35,003 bases of DNA from an uncultured Bacilli bacterium. GTDB taxonomy: Bacteria; Bacillota_I; Bacilli_A; RF39; UBA660. Positions 22,884-30,413 of the stretch are shown one piece after another (position 1 is the first letter of the stretch; each line of letters opens with the position of its first letter). Location: positions 1 to 35,003 of the forward strand of contig CALVRX010000015.1 of the NCBI GenBank assembly GCA_944358815.1, in the 5' to 3' direction. Made by a program: the position numbers and the translations under genes. Below the pieces are notes generated by a model. The model saw only the letters and a list, made by a program, of their open reading frames with translations, ran no database searches and was not told the DNA's origin.

Positions 22884-22911
22884 AGTATAACATATTTTAG
22901 CAGTTTATGAA
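22884..22911 (-). promoter_or_regulatory. Sigma-A promoter of pduL
   Basis: On the - strand, TTCATA (22906-22911), a 16-base spacer and TATACT (22884-22889) with TGT upstream (extended -10). It overlaps the presumed gerQ promoter on the other strand. Confidence 0.65.
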
Positions 22912-22917
22912 TATATT
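22890..22917 (+). promoter_or_regulatory. Possible sigma-E promoter of gerQ
   Basis: ACATATT (22890-22896) and AATATATT (22910-22917) each differ at one position from the B. subtilis sigma-E elements KMATATT and CATAYAHT. The 13-base spacing is slightly short. gerQ is a mother-cell gene in Bacillus, which supports the reading. Confidence 0.35.
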
Positions 22918-22937
22918 TATATGGAAAGGATGATTAA

Positions 22938-23297
22938 ATGAACAATAATTTTGTAAACCAAAATGGATTTCCTGGTAATCCAATTTACAGTGGTAGTGGA
23001 AATATACCTAATCAACAAGTACAGATGAACTATAATGTACCGGTCGAACAGTCTTATATTGAAAATATTTTAAGATTAAACCGGGGTAAAAAAGTTGAGG
23101 TGTATGCTTCTTATCCTGATTCTAATGAATGGCGAGATAAGGTTTTTAAAGGAATTATTGAACAATCTGGACGTGATCACATTATTTTAAGTGATCCTAG
23201 CAGTGGTAATTGGTATTTAATTTTAATTATATATGTTAATTATATTAAGTTTGATGAGCGAATTATTTCTGACCCAGAATTTTATCCAACTAATTGA
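22938..23297 (+). CDS. gerQ: Spore coat protein GerQ
   Basis: 119-residue spore coat protein which in B. subtilis is cross-linked into the coat by transglutaminase and is needed to position the cortex hydrolase CwlJ during germination. The conserved core begins QSYIENILRLNRGKKVEVYAS and continues with FKGIIEQSGRDHIILSDPSSG and YVNYIKFDE, nearly the family consensus. The N-terminal ~35 residues are an Asn/Gln/Gly-rich flexible stretch, shorter than in Bacillus. AAAGGATG precedes the ATG. It diverges from pduL and is followed by the LemA gene, which has its own promoter. Its presence is strong evidence for endospore formation. Confidence 0.9.
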   Translation: MNNNFVNQNGFPGNPIYSGSGNIPNQQVQMNYNVPVEQSYIENILRLNRGKKVEVYASYPDSNEWRDKVFKGIIEQSGRDHIILSDPSSGNWYLILIIYVNYIKFDERIISDPEFYPTN

Positions 23298-23322
23298 AAT
23301 ACAATAGGATATTTGTTATAAT
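23294..23322 (+). promoter_or_regulatory. Sigma-A promoter of the LemA-family gene
   Basis: TTGAAA (23294-23299), a 17-base spacer and TATAAT (23317-23322) with TGT upstream (extended -10). The -35 box overlaps the gerQ stop codon. Confidence 0.85.
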
Positions 23323-23339
23323 GTTTTTAAGGTGATGAT

Positions 23340-23885
23340 ATGGGTGCATTTATTGTTTTGACATCAATTTTACTAGCACTAAGTTTACTTATTATTTGGG
23401 TAGCAACTAGTTTTAATCAATTCCAAGTATTAATTATTAGAATAAACGAAGCCGAAGCAAATATCGATGCGGTACTTAGAAAAAGGTTTGATTTGTTAAA
23501 TAAATCTATAGATATAATTAAAGCTAATACGAAGACAGAAGATGATGTTTTAGGACAAATTGTAAAGTTACGTTCTAGGAAATTAAGTAATTTTGATTTA
23601 GATCGAAAGTTATATGATGCTTTAAAGGAGTTTGAAAAGTACAAAGAAGAATATCCTAAACTTAAAAATGTAGAGTCATTTATGAAAATAGATATTGCTT
23701 TAAATGAATCAGAGGCAGAGATTGTTGCTTTCAGAAAATATTACAATGACATCATTACAGATTATAACAAATTAGTTAAATCTTTTCCAACAAATATAAT
23801 TGCTGTAATATTTAAATTTAAAAGCAAACTTTATTTTGATGGTAAGGATATGAATGACGAAATTGTCGATGATTTTAAATTATAA
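23340..23885 (+). CDS. lemA: LemA family protein
   Basis: 181 residues: an N-terminal membrane segment (about 4-24) followed by a long helical domain. It shows the family pattern of FNQFQVLIIRINEAEANIDAVLRKRFDLL near the start, then NESEAEIVAFRKYYNDIITDYNKLVKSFPTNIIA, equivalent to the usual RRFYNxxVxxYNxxIxxFPxNxxA. LemA proteins are membrane-anchored four-helix bundles of uncertain function, in some bacteria linked to stress sensing or signalling. AAGGTGAT precedes the ATG. It converges on divIC with nine bases between the coding regions, and both end in the same hairpin. Confidence 0.85.
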   Translation: MGAFIVLTSILLALSLLIIWVATSFNQFQVLIIRINEAEANIDAVLRKRFDLLNKSIDIIKANTKTEDDVLGQIVKLRSRKLSNFDLDRKLYDALKEFEKYKEEYPKLKNVESFMKIDIALNESEAEIVAFRKYYNDIITDYNKLVKSFPTNIIAVIFKFKSKLYFDGKDMNDEIVDDFKL

Positions 23886-23915
23886 AAAGTTCCATTATCT
23901 GGAACTTTTCTTTTT
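23885..23915. terminator. Bidirectional terminator shared by lemA and divIC
   Basis: Ten-base perfect stem (23885-23894 with 23900-23909), five-base loop. T-rich on the + side (to 23915), with a short T stretch on the - side. The hairpin encodes the last residues of DivIC. Confidence 0.75.
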
Positions 23916-24326
23916 GCGACTACGGAGATGTTTAAAAATAATAAATAAGATAATTAAAGCTGTGGCGCCGGCACAAGCATATATGATATATGTTTCGTCT
24001 TTTTTGGTTTGTTTTTTGGCTTTTTTAGTTTTTTCTTCTGTTTTAATAACATATTCTCCATTTTTAGTATATAAGTAGTTTTCTCTAGCATATCTAGCAA
24101 CATAATCTTTATTTTGTAGTTTGGTGATTTCAGTTTTTAGTTCACTGGCATCAGTTTTTAAAGTACTTAGTTTATTACTAAGATTGGCTTCTTCATTTTT
24201 TAATTTATATAAATCCATCGTTGTAGTAACTAAAGTGAAAGCACAGTAGATAATGATAAAAATAGCAATTGGGCCAAAGACAACGAGACGTCTTTTAGCT
24301 TTTTTTGGTACTTTTTTCTTTGCCAT
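23895..24326 (-). CDS. divIC: Septum formation initiator DivIC/FtsB-like protein
   Basis: 143 residues. A basic N-terminus (MAKKKVPKKAKRR) precedes a membrane segment (about 15-36), a coiled coil (about 40-72, LKNEEANLSNKLSTLKTD...), and the family hallmark YVARYARENYLYTKNGEYVI. This is the FtsB/DivIC protein that, with FtsL and DivIB, activates septal wall synthesis. Unusually, a Lys-rich linker leads into a second hydrophobic stretch (about 112-134, YIIYACAGATALIILFIIF) and a basic end, suggesting two membrane spans. Gene order yabP-yabQ-divIC is as in Bacillus, which fixes the identity. The stop lies in a terminator shared with lemA. Confidence 0.85.
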   Translation of the reverse strand: MAKKKVPKKAKRRLVVFGPIAIFIIIYCAFTLVTTTMDLYKLKNEEANLSNKLSTLKTDASELKTEITKLQNKDYVARYARENYLYTKNGEYVIKTEEKTKKAKKQTKKDETYIIYACAGATALIILFIIFKHLRSRKKKSSR

Positions 24327-24392
24327 TTTATCACCATCTTTCTAGTAAAAGTATAGCATTTTTCACTTATTTTTACAATGAGATGGATTTTT

Positions 24393-24695
24393 TTAGACAA
24401 TTTGTTTACGACTTTTAGAAAAAATTTTTTTAATTTTATTTTTAATAATATTTTCTAGGATATATCCTAAAATAATCATGATTAGTTCATAGGGATGAAA
24501 GGTGGCGTTATTTATTTTTAGAAGTAAGATAAAATATATTAAAACATTTAAAAAAACTACAAAGGTGGTGCCTATTAGCTTAATAATTTTATGTGAATTA
24601 TAAATTATTTTATGGTTAATATCTAAAAATACTGAAAAAAATATACCATATATGAAGGAAAAAAGAAGAGAAATTATTTGAGTATTTAGAGGCAT
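24393..24695 (-). CDS. yabQ: Spore cortex biosynthesis protein YabQ
   Basis: 100-residue integral membrane protein with three hydrophobic segments (about 5-25, 38-60, 68-85) and a basic C-terminus. The opening LNTQIISLLFSFIYGIFFSVFLD matches the YabQ pattern of a polar start followed by FxxGxxxGxxxD. In B. subtilis YabQ is made in the mother cell and is needed for cortex assembly. It lies between yabP and divIC, as in Bacillus. The start overlaps the yabP stop (TAATG), so the two are translationally coupled. The sequence alone is weakly conserved; the call rests largely on position. Confidence 0.8.
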   Translation of the reverse strand: MPLNTQIISLLFSFIYGIFFSVFLDINHKIIYNSHKIIKLIGTTFVVFLNVLIYFILLLKINNATFHPYELIMIILGYILENIIKNKIKKIFSKSRKQIV

Positions 24696-24985
24696 TATTT
24701 AAATAATTTACTTAAAAGTCCGCCATCTTTTTCTTTATTTCCTTCTTCTGTATAGGTAAGGCTATCTACTTTACCTTTAATTGAGACATTACCTTGATAG
24801 GTGTCTAGTTTGATGATTTCTAAGTCTTCTCCTTTTAATGTGATATTGCCCATACTGGTTTCCATAAAAAATTCATTTTCATCGAAGTTATCTATTTTTT
24901 TGACACCGGTAATAATGATGTTTTTTCTTTCATTAATGGTAATACTATGATTTAATGAGGTTATAACACTATCAATTTTGTCCAT
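24695..24985 (-). CDS. yabP: Sporulation protein YabP
   Basis: 96-residue soluble protein of the YabP/YqfC family, made under mother-cell control during sporulation in Bacillus. The pattern NHSITINERKNIIITGVKKIDNF...FFMETSMGNITLKGEDLEIIKLD, then GNVSIKGKVDSLTY, is typical: short beta repeats with LxITG and GxLxIxGxxL elements. The last ~18 residues (GNKEKDGGLLSKLFK) match the common ...FxKLFK tail. It is coupled to yabQ by a one-base overlap. AGGAAGGGGAAA precedes the ATG. A sequence resembling a sigma-E -10 lies at 25007-25014. Confidence 0.88.
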   Translation of the reverse strand: MDKIDSVITSLNHSITINERKNIIITGVKKIDNFDENEFFMETSMGNITLKGEDLEIIKLDTYQGNVSIKGKVDSLTYTEEGNKEKDGGLLSKLFK

Positions 24986-25006
24986 AAAATTTCCCCTTCC
25001 TAGGAA

Positions 25007-25014
25007 ATTATATG
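25007..25014 (-). promoter_or_regulatory. Possible sigma-E -10 element of yabP-yabQ
   Basis: On the - strand, CATATAAT fits the sigma-E -10 pattern CATAYAHT exactly. No convincing -35 is visible, and the same bases contain TATAAT, so a sigma-A reading is possible. Confidence 0.35.
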
Positions 25015-25025
25015 ATTTTGAATCT

Positions 25026-25050
25026 AAAAAAAGACGAACTATTCGCCTTT
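25026..25050 (-). terminator. Intrinsic terminator of spoVG, stop codon in the loop
   Basis: Nine-base stem (25030-25038 with 25042-25050) including one wobble pair. The three-base loop is exactly the spoVG stop codon (25039-25041). A T-run follows on the - strand. Confidence 0.75.
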
Positions 25051-25308
25051 TTCTTCTTTAACTTTTTTATACTCTTCAAGGATGGCGTCTTCGAACATTT
25101 TACGGCATTCTGGAGTAATTGGATGTGCGACATCATGATAAGTTCCGTCACTGTTCTTACGACTTGGCATGGCTACAAATAAGCCATTATCACCCTCGAT
25201 AATTCTAATTCCGTGAATTGCGAAGCAGTCATCTACTACAACTGATACGATACCACGCATACGGTTTTCACTGTCGACTGTACGTACGTTGACTGATGTA
25301 ATTTTCAA
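25039..25308 (-). CDS. spoVG: Septation/regulatory protein SpoVG
   Basis: 89 residues, an RNA/DNA-binding regulator found across Firmicutes. In Bacillus it affects asymmetric septation and cortex formation; in other genera it regulates virulence and metabolism. The sequence follows the family closely: NRMRGIVSVVVDDCFAIHGIRI, GDNGLFVAMPSRK, YHDVAHPITPECRKMFEDAIL. The start codon is TTG at 25308 (reading MKITSVNVR), supported by a strong GAGAGG five bases upstream. No ATG is available. A sigma-A-type promoter lies upstream at 25343-25371, and the terminator is built into the stop codon. Confidence 0.95.
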   Translation of the reverse strand: MKITSVNVRTVDSENRMRGIVSVVVDDCFAIHGIRIIEGDNGLFVAMPSRKNSDGTYHDVAHPITPECRKMFEDAILEEYKKVKEEKGE

Positions 25309-25342
25309 GCTAACCTCTCCCTTCTAGCATGATTTCATTTTC

Positions 25343-25371
25343 AGTATACAATATTTTATTTAAAAAATCAA
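25343..25371 (-). promoter_or_regulatory. Sigma-A-type promoter of spoVG
   Basis: On the - strand, TTGATT (25366-25371), a 17-base spacer and TATACT (25343-25348), placed right after the veg stop codon. In B. subtilis spoVG uses sigma-H; no clear sigma-H motif was seen here. Confidence 0.6.
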
Positions 25372-25373
25372 GT

Positions 25374-25616
25374 TTATTCATATATTTTAATGGTTTTTGT
25401 TATAATATCGGCATAGGAGAAGGATTTTATGCTTTTATTTTGGACCAATTCGATTAAAAAAACACAATTATATAGTTTGATTATTTTAGCTTCATAAGTT
25501 TCTGATTTGTTTCGACCTAGGTTACATTTAATTTTAACTAGTTTATTCAAATGGGGTTTTAGGGCATCTTGAATGTTTTTTAAGTTATAGGGCTTTTTAG
25601 CGGGGATAACCAACAT
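25374..25616 (-). CDS. veg: Veg protein
   Basis: 80-residue soluble protein of the Veg family (linked to biofilm formation in B. subtilis and among its most highly transcribed genes). It matches the pattern NIQDALKPHLNKLVKIKCNLGRNK, then YNCVFLIELVQN and SFSYADIITKTIKI, against the Bacillus SL.G..GKR..LKANGGR, Y.SVFVIQL and SYSYADILTETVEL. The start at 25616 is chosen because AAAGGA lies seven bases upstream. A longer in-frame extension to 25694 runs through yabG in another frame and is not credible. veg begins 20 bases inside the end of yabG, so the two are coupled. The order yabG-veg is conserved in Bacillus. Confidence 0.85.
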   Translation of the reverse strand: MLVIPAKKPYNLKNIQDALKPHLNKLVKIKCNLGRNKSETYEAKIIKLYNCVFLIELVQNKSIKSFSYADIITKTIKIYE

Positions 25617-26379
25617 ACATAGTTCCTTTCGTAATAATTCCTCCCATTCCATCTTTACCATATTTAGTTCTATCGAGAATATCTTTAATATCAATATCTT
25701 TATTAATATCTGACAAACTCATTTTGGCAGCGACGATAGCAGGATCTAGGGCGTGAATGTTTATGCGTTTAGGACTTGATGCGAAGTTAGCTCCAGCTCT
25801 GATTAATTCTTCATAGTATGATGAACAACCACCGGCTATAACGATTAATTTTTCATGGCTATTTTCATATTGTCTAGCTTCTTTAATGGCATCTGAGAAG
25901 TATTTACTATTTTTATAAGCATCAATATTATCTTGACTACCTTTTCTTTTATAATAGGCATCGTGACCGGTGATAACAACAATATTAGGTTTATATTCGT
26001 TTAGCCATTTTTGCATGTTTTTTGGCATATTTTGTTCATCTTCTCTAATACCCATAGCCCATATATTTATATCATTATAGTAATCTAAGCAACGTTTTAG
26101 AAAGTCGGGGTCACTATCAATGTGGAGAATTTTACCAGGAAGATAGAAAAAATCATTTCTATCTAATTCTTCACCTTGATGAATTCTTTCTAAAAATGGT
26201 TTTTCCCCTTCAATATCACCACCTTCGTGTTTTTTGAGGTCGGATAGTTGACTGTCAACAAGTAGTCTTACGTTAATTCCTTTTAATTCACACATGTCAC
26301 CTTCTATTTTAAGTATTTTAAAGATGATGTCATTATTATGTGAATTGCGGGTTACTAAATCACCTACTTTAAATTCCAT
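25597..26379 (-). CDS. yabG: Sporulation-specific protease YabG
   Basis: 260-residue cysteine-type protease family that processes spore coat proteins in the mother cell. In Bacillus it acts on several coat proteins and prepares targets such as GerQ for cross-linking; in Clostridioides it processes CspBA and SipL-linked proteins. Recognisable parts are the N-terminal SH3-like segment FKVGDLVTRNSHNNDIIFKI, LPGKILHIDSDPDFL, NIVVITGHDAYYK, VIAGGCSSYYEELIRAGANFASSPKR (conserved Cys) and the end GGIITKGTMYVGYPR. The start at 26379 is chosen for GGGTGATA upstream. Its target GerQ is encoded about 3 kb away. Confidence 0.92.
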   Translation of the reverse strand: MEFKVGDLVTRNSHNNDIIFKILKIEGDMCELKGINVRLLVDSQLSDLKKHEGGDIEGEKPFLERIHQGEELDRNDFFYLPGKILHIDSDPDFLKRCLDYYNDINIWAMGIREDEQNMPKNMQKWLNEYKPNIVVITGHDAYYKRKGSQDNIDAYKNSKYFSDAIKEARQYENSHEKLIVIAGGCSSYYEELIRAGANFASSPKRINIHALDPAIVAAKMSLSDINKDIDIKDILDRTKYGKDGMGGIITKGTMYVGYPR

Positions 26380-26394
26380 ATTATCACCCAAATA

Positions 26395-26422
26395 AGTATA
26401 TGCTTAAGTTTTTGTTATATAA
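26395..26422 (-). promoter_or_regulatory. Possible mother-cell (sigma-E/K) promoter of yabG
   Basis: On the - strand, CATATACT (26395-26402) fits the sigma-E -10 pattern CATAYAHT exactly and nearly fits sigma-K. The upstream TTATATA (26416-26422) is a weak -35 at a 13-base spacing. Confidence 0.4.
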
Positions 26423-26423
26423 C

Positions 26424-26450
26424 AAAAAGTCTTATTTTTTTAAGACTTTT
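26424..26450 (-). terminator. Intrinsic terminator of the GNAT gene
   Basis: Ten-base perfect stem (26425-26434 with 26441-26450), six-base loop, short T-run on the - strand. The stop codon (26432-26434) is in the stem. Confidence 0.75.
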
Positions 26451-26893
26451 GGGGCGTTAAAAATAATTTCTTCACTATAATACTGATCTGTTCTAGCGGT
26501 TTCTTGCCAATGATAGGTGTCGATGATTTTATCAAATTCTTCTATTCTTTTGGTAGGAATGGTTATTAATGGTGTGTCTGTTTTTAAATATTCAAAGGAG
26601 TCTTCTAATATTTGCTTACTATAGCCTTTTTTTCGATAATCTTTGTTGACAAGTAAAGTACATATTTTCTTTTCATCAGTATTTTTTAAGGTGGAGAGGC
26701 TTACTATTTCCAAACCATCTAAATAGAAAATTATATCACCCTCTCCTTTTAAAATTCTCGGGATATTTACGGTATAAAACCATTTTAAATAATTAGGATA
26801 TTGGTCTTGATTATACGTTGTTTGCATGTATACAGCTAAAACGGCTTTAGAAAAGTTTTTGTTTGACATTTGACTTAATATATATTTTTCCAT
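26432..26893 (-). CDS. GNAT-family N-acetyltransferase
   Basis: 153 residues, cytoplasmic. The segment KKICTLLVNKDYRKKGYSKQILEDSFEYL matches GNAT motif A, with the acetyl-CoA pyrophosphate-binding loop (usual R/QxxGxG/A) reading RKKGYS, slightly degenerate. The rest fits the fold: an N-terminal helix, the strand DIIFYLDGLEIVSLSTLKN, and a C-terminal WQETARTDQYYSEEIIFN where the product usually sits. The substrate cannot be read from the sequence. AAAGGAGAG precedes the ATG. It lies between the MacB-like transporter and yabG, with a terminator on each side, so it is probably transcribed alone. Confidence 0.75.
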   Translation of the reverse strand: MEKYILSQMSNKNFSKAVLAVYMQTTYNQDQYPNYLKWFYTVNIPRILKGEGDIIFYLDGLEIVSLSTLKNTDEKKICTLLVNKDYRKKGYSKQILEDSFEYLKTDTPLITIPTKRIEEFDKIIDTYHWQETARTDQYYSEEIIFNAPKVLKK

Positions 26894-26926
26894 ACTACTC
26901 TCCTTTTAGCTATATATTTTAACACA

Positions 26927-26951
26927 AAATAGTCCCTAAGTGGAACTATTT
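26927..26951 (-). terminator. Hairpin at the end of the MacB-like gene
   Basis: Ten-base stem (26927-26936 with 26942-26951) including one wobble pair, five-base loop. The T-run is short (TTTTG). The TAG stop of the transporter (26946-26948) is in the stem. Confidence 0.6.
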
Positions 26952-29435
26952 ATTTAATATGGCATCTATTGGTTTAATTTTATTTACTCTACTTATGGAT
27001 GTAAAGGTTATGACTAGGGCAATTATGATAGTAAATATGAACATACCTATGGGAACTAAAGGACTTTTTTGAATACCATTTAAGGTATAATACATTTTTC
27101 CAAACATTGATTGATTTAATAAACTGCAGGCGTATAACCAACCTATAGTGGCTAAAATCCAAGATATTAAACCAATGATGATAGATTCATAAGTAAATAT
27201 TTTTAAAGTGTCTTTATTTCTCGCACCTAGGGCTTTTAAAATACCTATTTCTTTTTTAGAATAAGATATGGAAACACCGATAAAGTTTGAGAATAGTAAT
27301 ATAGCGAATAAGACAAAGATTAAGCTAAGAACTAATATATATTTATATAAAGCATCATAGGTAGTGATTACAGATGTTATATCATTTTCATGAGGTGGTG
27401 TAAAGGTGTAAAATGTGCCTATTGGATATGTATTACTAGAGATTTTGAATTTACTAAAGACGTTTTGTAAGTTGTCTATGTCATTATCATATATTTGAAT
27501 ATCGATTAGTTTTTTGACATTGGGTTCATATTCTTCTATATACTGATTACTTACTAAAGTACTATCTTCTATGGTTATGCCTATGATGTCTACTGGAACT
27601 TGTTTGGTAGTGTCGGTTTGATTTAAAATTAGTTTTAATTTTATATTTTGAATATTATTTGTGTTTAAATAGTTTTGAATGAAATTAGTGGCGGCAGTTC
27701 CATAGGATATATTGGTATTTTTCGATAAGTAAGTATTTAAATCATCATTTATGTTAGGATCATATTTTTTTAAGTCATTTAAGGATAGGACAATTTGATT
27801 TTTTTCTAAGGAATTTATGGTTTGGATGCCATTTTTAGTAATGATATTTGTATTTGGCGTGATATTTTTTAACTTCATAGATGATGATACGCTTTGAGGG
27901 TCATTGACAATATTTGAAAGCATCATGTGATTTAATACTTTGGTTTTGTCGGTATTTAATGTAGCAGAGTCGGTGAAGCCTTTAACATAGATGAAGTTAC
28001 CTTTCGATGCGTAGTTTTCATTAAAGTAAGTATATAGTGATTCATTTTCAAAAGTGTTTTTATTTTTATAATTTTTATATAAACTATCATCGTCATTAAT
28101 GATACCACTGATGGTTACACTGTCATTACCTATTTTAATTGGATGTTTCTTAGAGATTATTTCATTAATATTACTTGGTTTATATAGGGCATTATTACTA
28201 TCTAAAATACCGTATTTTATCATGTAGTCAGCAAAATATTTATGGATGATTATTTCTCTATCTGTTTTAGGCATACTCCCTATTAAATTTTGAATTAAAT
28301 TATTATCTTTTATTTCAATGAAGAAGTTAGCTGAAGGGGACATTTCATAGTACTGCGGTTTTTCATTAAGTTCTTCACCGCCAAAAGTTACAGATACCAT
28401 TTCATCATTGTCATAAAGGGCATAAACGGGGTTTAAAGTTGATTTAGTTTCTTTTTCGATGGTTGTTAAATCATTATCTTTTAAATCTAGAAGGTCTGAG
28501 CCTTTACTTCCTAAAAATCTAGCTTTGCCGACACTATAGGTGAATTCATTATTTTCTTTCATGGTATTGGCGATAAATTTGGCATCATCAAATACTAAGC
28601 AGTTTATAGTAAAGCCCATGAATATTAGAGCCATGGCAGTTAGGATACAGGTCATAAATAGTCTAAATGGTTTTACTTTTAAACTTTTGAGAGCCATTTT
28701 AAAGGCATAATTAAATGGGAGTTTTGATTTTGTTAATTTAAAGTCTTCGGTGTTCATTTTCTTTTCAGGGTTGGTGTCATGAATAATGTTTCCATCAGAT
28801 AGTTCGATTATGCGATCGGCATAGTTGGCAGCAGATTCCATGTCATGAGAGACAACGATGACTAGTCTTTCTTTAGATATTTCTTTTAGAAGCTCAAATA
28901 TTTGTTTACTGGATGTTTGGTCTAGATTACCAGTTGGTTCATCGGCTAGAATTATTTTAGGTTTTTTGATTAAGGCTCTAGCGATGGCAACTCTTTGTTT
29001 TTGACCACCAGATAGTTCATTTGGTTTTCTTTGGTCTAAACCTTCTAGACCGAGTTTGGTTAGTAAGTTATCAATGGTTTCTTTTTTTATTTTTTTATTT
29101 TGGAGTTTAATAGCAATATCGATGTTTTCATAGACAGTATACTGCTCTAGAATATTGAATTCTTGAAATATAAAACCAATGTAGGTATTTCTATATGAGT
29201 CATACTGTTTGTTATTAAAAGTACTAATGTTTTTACCATTTATTAAAAGTTCCCCACTAGTTATGGTATCTAACCCGCCTAAAAGATTTAACATAGTGGA
29301 TTTACCACTACCAGATTTTCCGGTGATGAAAATCATACCACTATTTCCTATTTTTAGGTTTATGTTATTTAAGGCTTTTGTTTCTACGCCTTTTTTAGTT
29401 TTATATATTTTATTTACATTTTTAAATTCTATCAT
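26946..29435 (-). CDS. MacB-like ABC transporter, ATPase-permease fusion
   Basis: 829 residues in one chain. The N-terminal ATPase (1-220) has Walker A GKSGSGKST, signature LSGGQKQRVAIARAL, Walker B ILADEPTGNLD and the switch His in VVSHD. Then come one membrane segment (about 256-282), a ~430-residue extracellular domain, and three C-terminal membrane segments with the FtsX/MacB motif SYSKKEIGILKALGARNKDTLKIF. This is the type VII (MacB) layout, which transmits force across the membrane rather than carrying substrate through it; in Gram-positives such proteins often act in antimicrobial peptide or lipid defence or in sensing. The substrate is unknown. No two-component system is adjacent. It follows ftsX after a terminator. 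Confidence 0.88.
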   Translation of the reverse strand: MIEFKNVNKIYKTKKGVETKALNNINLKIGNSGMIFITGKSGSGKSTMLNLLGGLDTITSGELLINGKNISTFNNKQYDSYRNTYIGFIFQEFNILEQYTVYENIDIAIKLQNKKIKKETIDNLLTKLGLEGLDQRKPNELSGGQKQRVAIARALIKKPKIILADEPTGNLDQTSSKQIFELLKEISKERLVIVVSHDMESAANYADRIIELSDGNIIHDTNPEKKMNTEDFKLTKSKLPFNYAFKMALKSLKVKPFRLFMTCILTAMALIFMGFTINCLVFDDAKFIANTMKENNEFTYSVGKARFLGSKGSDLLDLKDNDLTTIEKETKSTLNPVYALYDNDEMVSVTFGGEELNEKPQYYEMSPSANFFIEIKDNNLIQNLIGSMPKTDREIIIHKYFADYMIKYGILDSNNALYKPSNINEIISKKHPIKIGNDSVTISGIINDDDSLYKNYKNKNTFENESLYTYFNENYASKGNFIYVKGFTDSATLNTDKTKVLNHMMLSNIVNDPQSVSSSMKLKNITPNTNIITKNGIQTINSLEKNQIVLSLNDLKKYDPNINDDLNTYLSKNTNISYGTAATNFIQNYLNTNNIQNIKLKLILNQTDTTKQVPVDIIGITIEDSTLVSNQYIEEYEPNVKKLIDIQIYDNDIDNLQNVFSKFKISSNTYPIGTFYTFTPPHENDITSVITTYDALYKYILVLSLIFVLFAILLFSNFIGVSISYSKKEIGILKALGARNKDTLKIFTYESIIIGLISWILATIGWLYACSLLNQSMFGKMYYTLNGIQKSPLVPIGMFIFTIIIALVITFTSISRVNKIKPIDAILNK

Positions 29436-29488
29436 TTTAGCCCCTACCTTTTATTTTAATCATATCACATTTTAGTTTTGAAGTATAG

Positions 29489-29515
29489 AAAAAGTTCTGA
29501 CGAATCAGAATTTTT
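29489..29515 (-). terminator. Intrinsic terminator of the prfB-yitT-ftsEX operon
   Basis: TTCTGA/TCAGAA stem extended by A-T pairs around one mismatch. The loop reads TTCG on the - strand, a stable tetraloop. A run of five T follows. It overlaps the ftsX stop codon. Confidence 0.8.
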
Positions 29516-30413
29516 AGATTTTTAAATATTTTTTTACTGCACGCCATGAACCAATCATACCAACGGCAATACCAATGGCAAGTAAAATAAGAGATGTGAT
29601 ATAAACAAATGGTACTGGTTCGATTAGTTTGATAAATGGTGAGAATAAATGACCATCAAAGTTACGATATAGGCTATTATAACCATAAATAGTAATAAGT
29701 ATTGGAACTATTGAACCTAAGGCTCCTAATAGAAGTCCTTCAATGATAAATGGTATTCTTATATTTAAGTTAGATGCACCTATTAAACGCATAATACCAA
29801 TTTCTCTTTGTCTAGAGTTTATAGTAATTTTAATGGTATTAGAAATTAAGAAGGCAGTAACTAAAATTAGGGCAATGACGGCACCAATACAAATTTTATG
29901 GACAAAGTCAAAAACTGATACTAGTTGTTCAACCATGCCTTCACCATATTTAACTAAGGTGATTCCCTCAATTTTTTCAATTTGGTTAGCAACATTTTTG
30001 ATTTTTTCAATGTCTTTGACTTTAACTTGGAAAGTGTTTTGAATTGGATTTTCATCATCAGTCCAGTTTTTCATAATACTATCAAAGACATCTGATGATT
30101 CACGCATTTCTTTAGTGATGTCTTGTTTAGATCTAAATTCATAAGTATCGACATTACTAATTGTACTTATGGAATCTTTAATTTCATCTATTTGTTCATT
30201 AGTGGCATTATTATCAATAAAAGCAACAATGGTTACGTCTCTTTCAACTAGTTTTGTGAAGTTGTCAACGTTATTGGATAATACTATGGATACGGCTACA
30301 ACAATTAAAGTTATCGTTATACAGGAAATTGAGGCGAATGAGAGTGAAAAGTTTCTAAATACACCTTTAAAGGCGTCTCTAAAGTTTCTTCCAATAATTC
30401 TAAATGTTTTCAT
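29514..30413 (-). CDS. ftsX: Cell division ABC transporter permease FtsX
   Basis: 299 residues. Membrane segments lie at about 22-43, 172-196, 219-242 and 265-290, with a large extracellular loop (about 45-165) after the first; this loop activates peptidoglycan hydrolases at the cell surface. The family motif NSRQREIGIMRLIGASNLNIRIPFIIEGLLLG is clear. With FtsE it links ATP hydrolysis inside to wall cleavage outside, and in Bacillus it controls CwlO and the timing of sporulation entry. The start at 30413 (MKTFRIIGRN) is preferred, with AAAGGA upstream. It overlaps the end of ftsE by 14 bases. Confidence 0.94.
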   Translation of the reverse strand: MKTFRIIGRNFRDAFKGVFRNFSLSFASISCITITLIVVAVSIVLSNNVDNFTKLVERDVTIVAFIDNNATNEQIDEIKDSISTISNVDTYEFRSKQDITKEMRESSDVFDSIMKNWTDDENPIQNTFQVKVKDIEKIKNVANQIEKIEGITLVKYGEGMVEQLVSVFDFVHKICIGAVIALILVTAFLISNTIKITINSRQREIGIMRLIGASNLNIRIPFIIEGLLLGALGSIVPILITIYGYNSLYRNFDGHLFSPFIKLIEPVPFVYITSLILLAIGIAVGMIGSWRAVKKYLKI

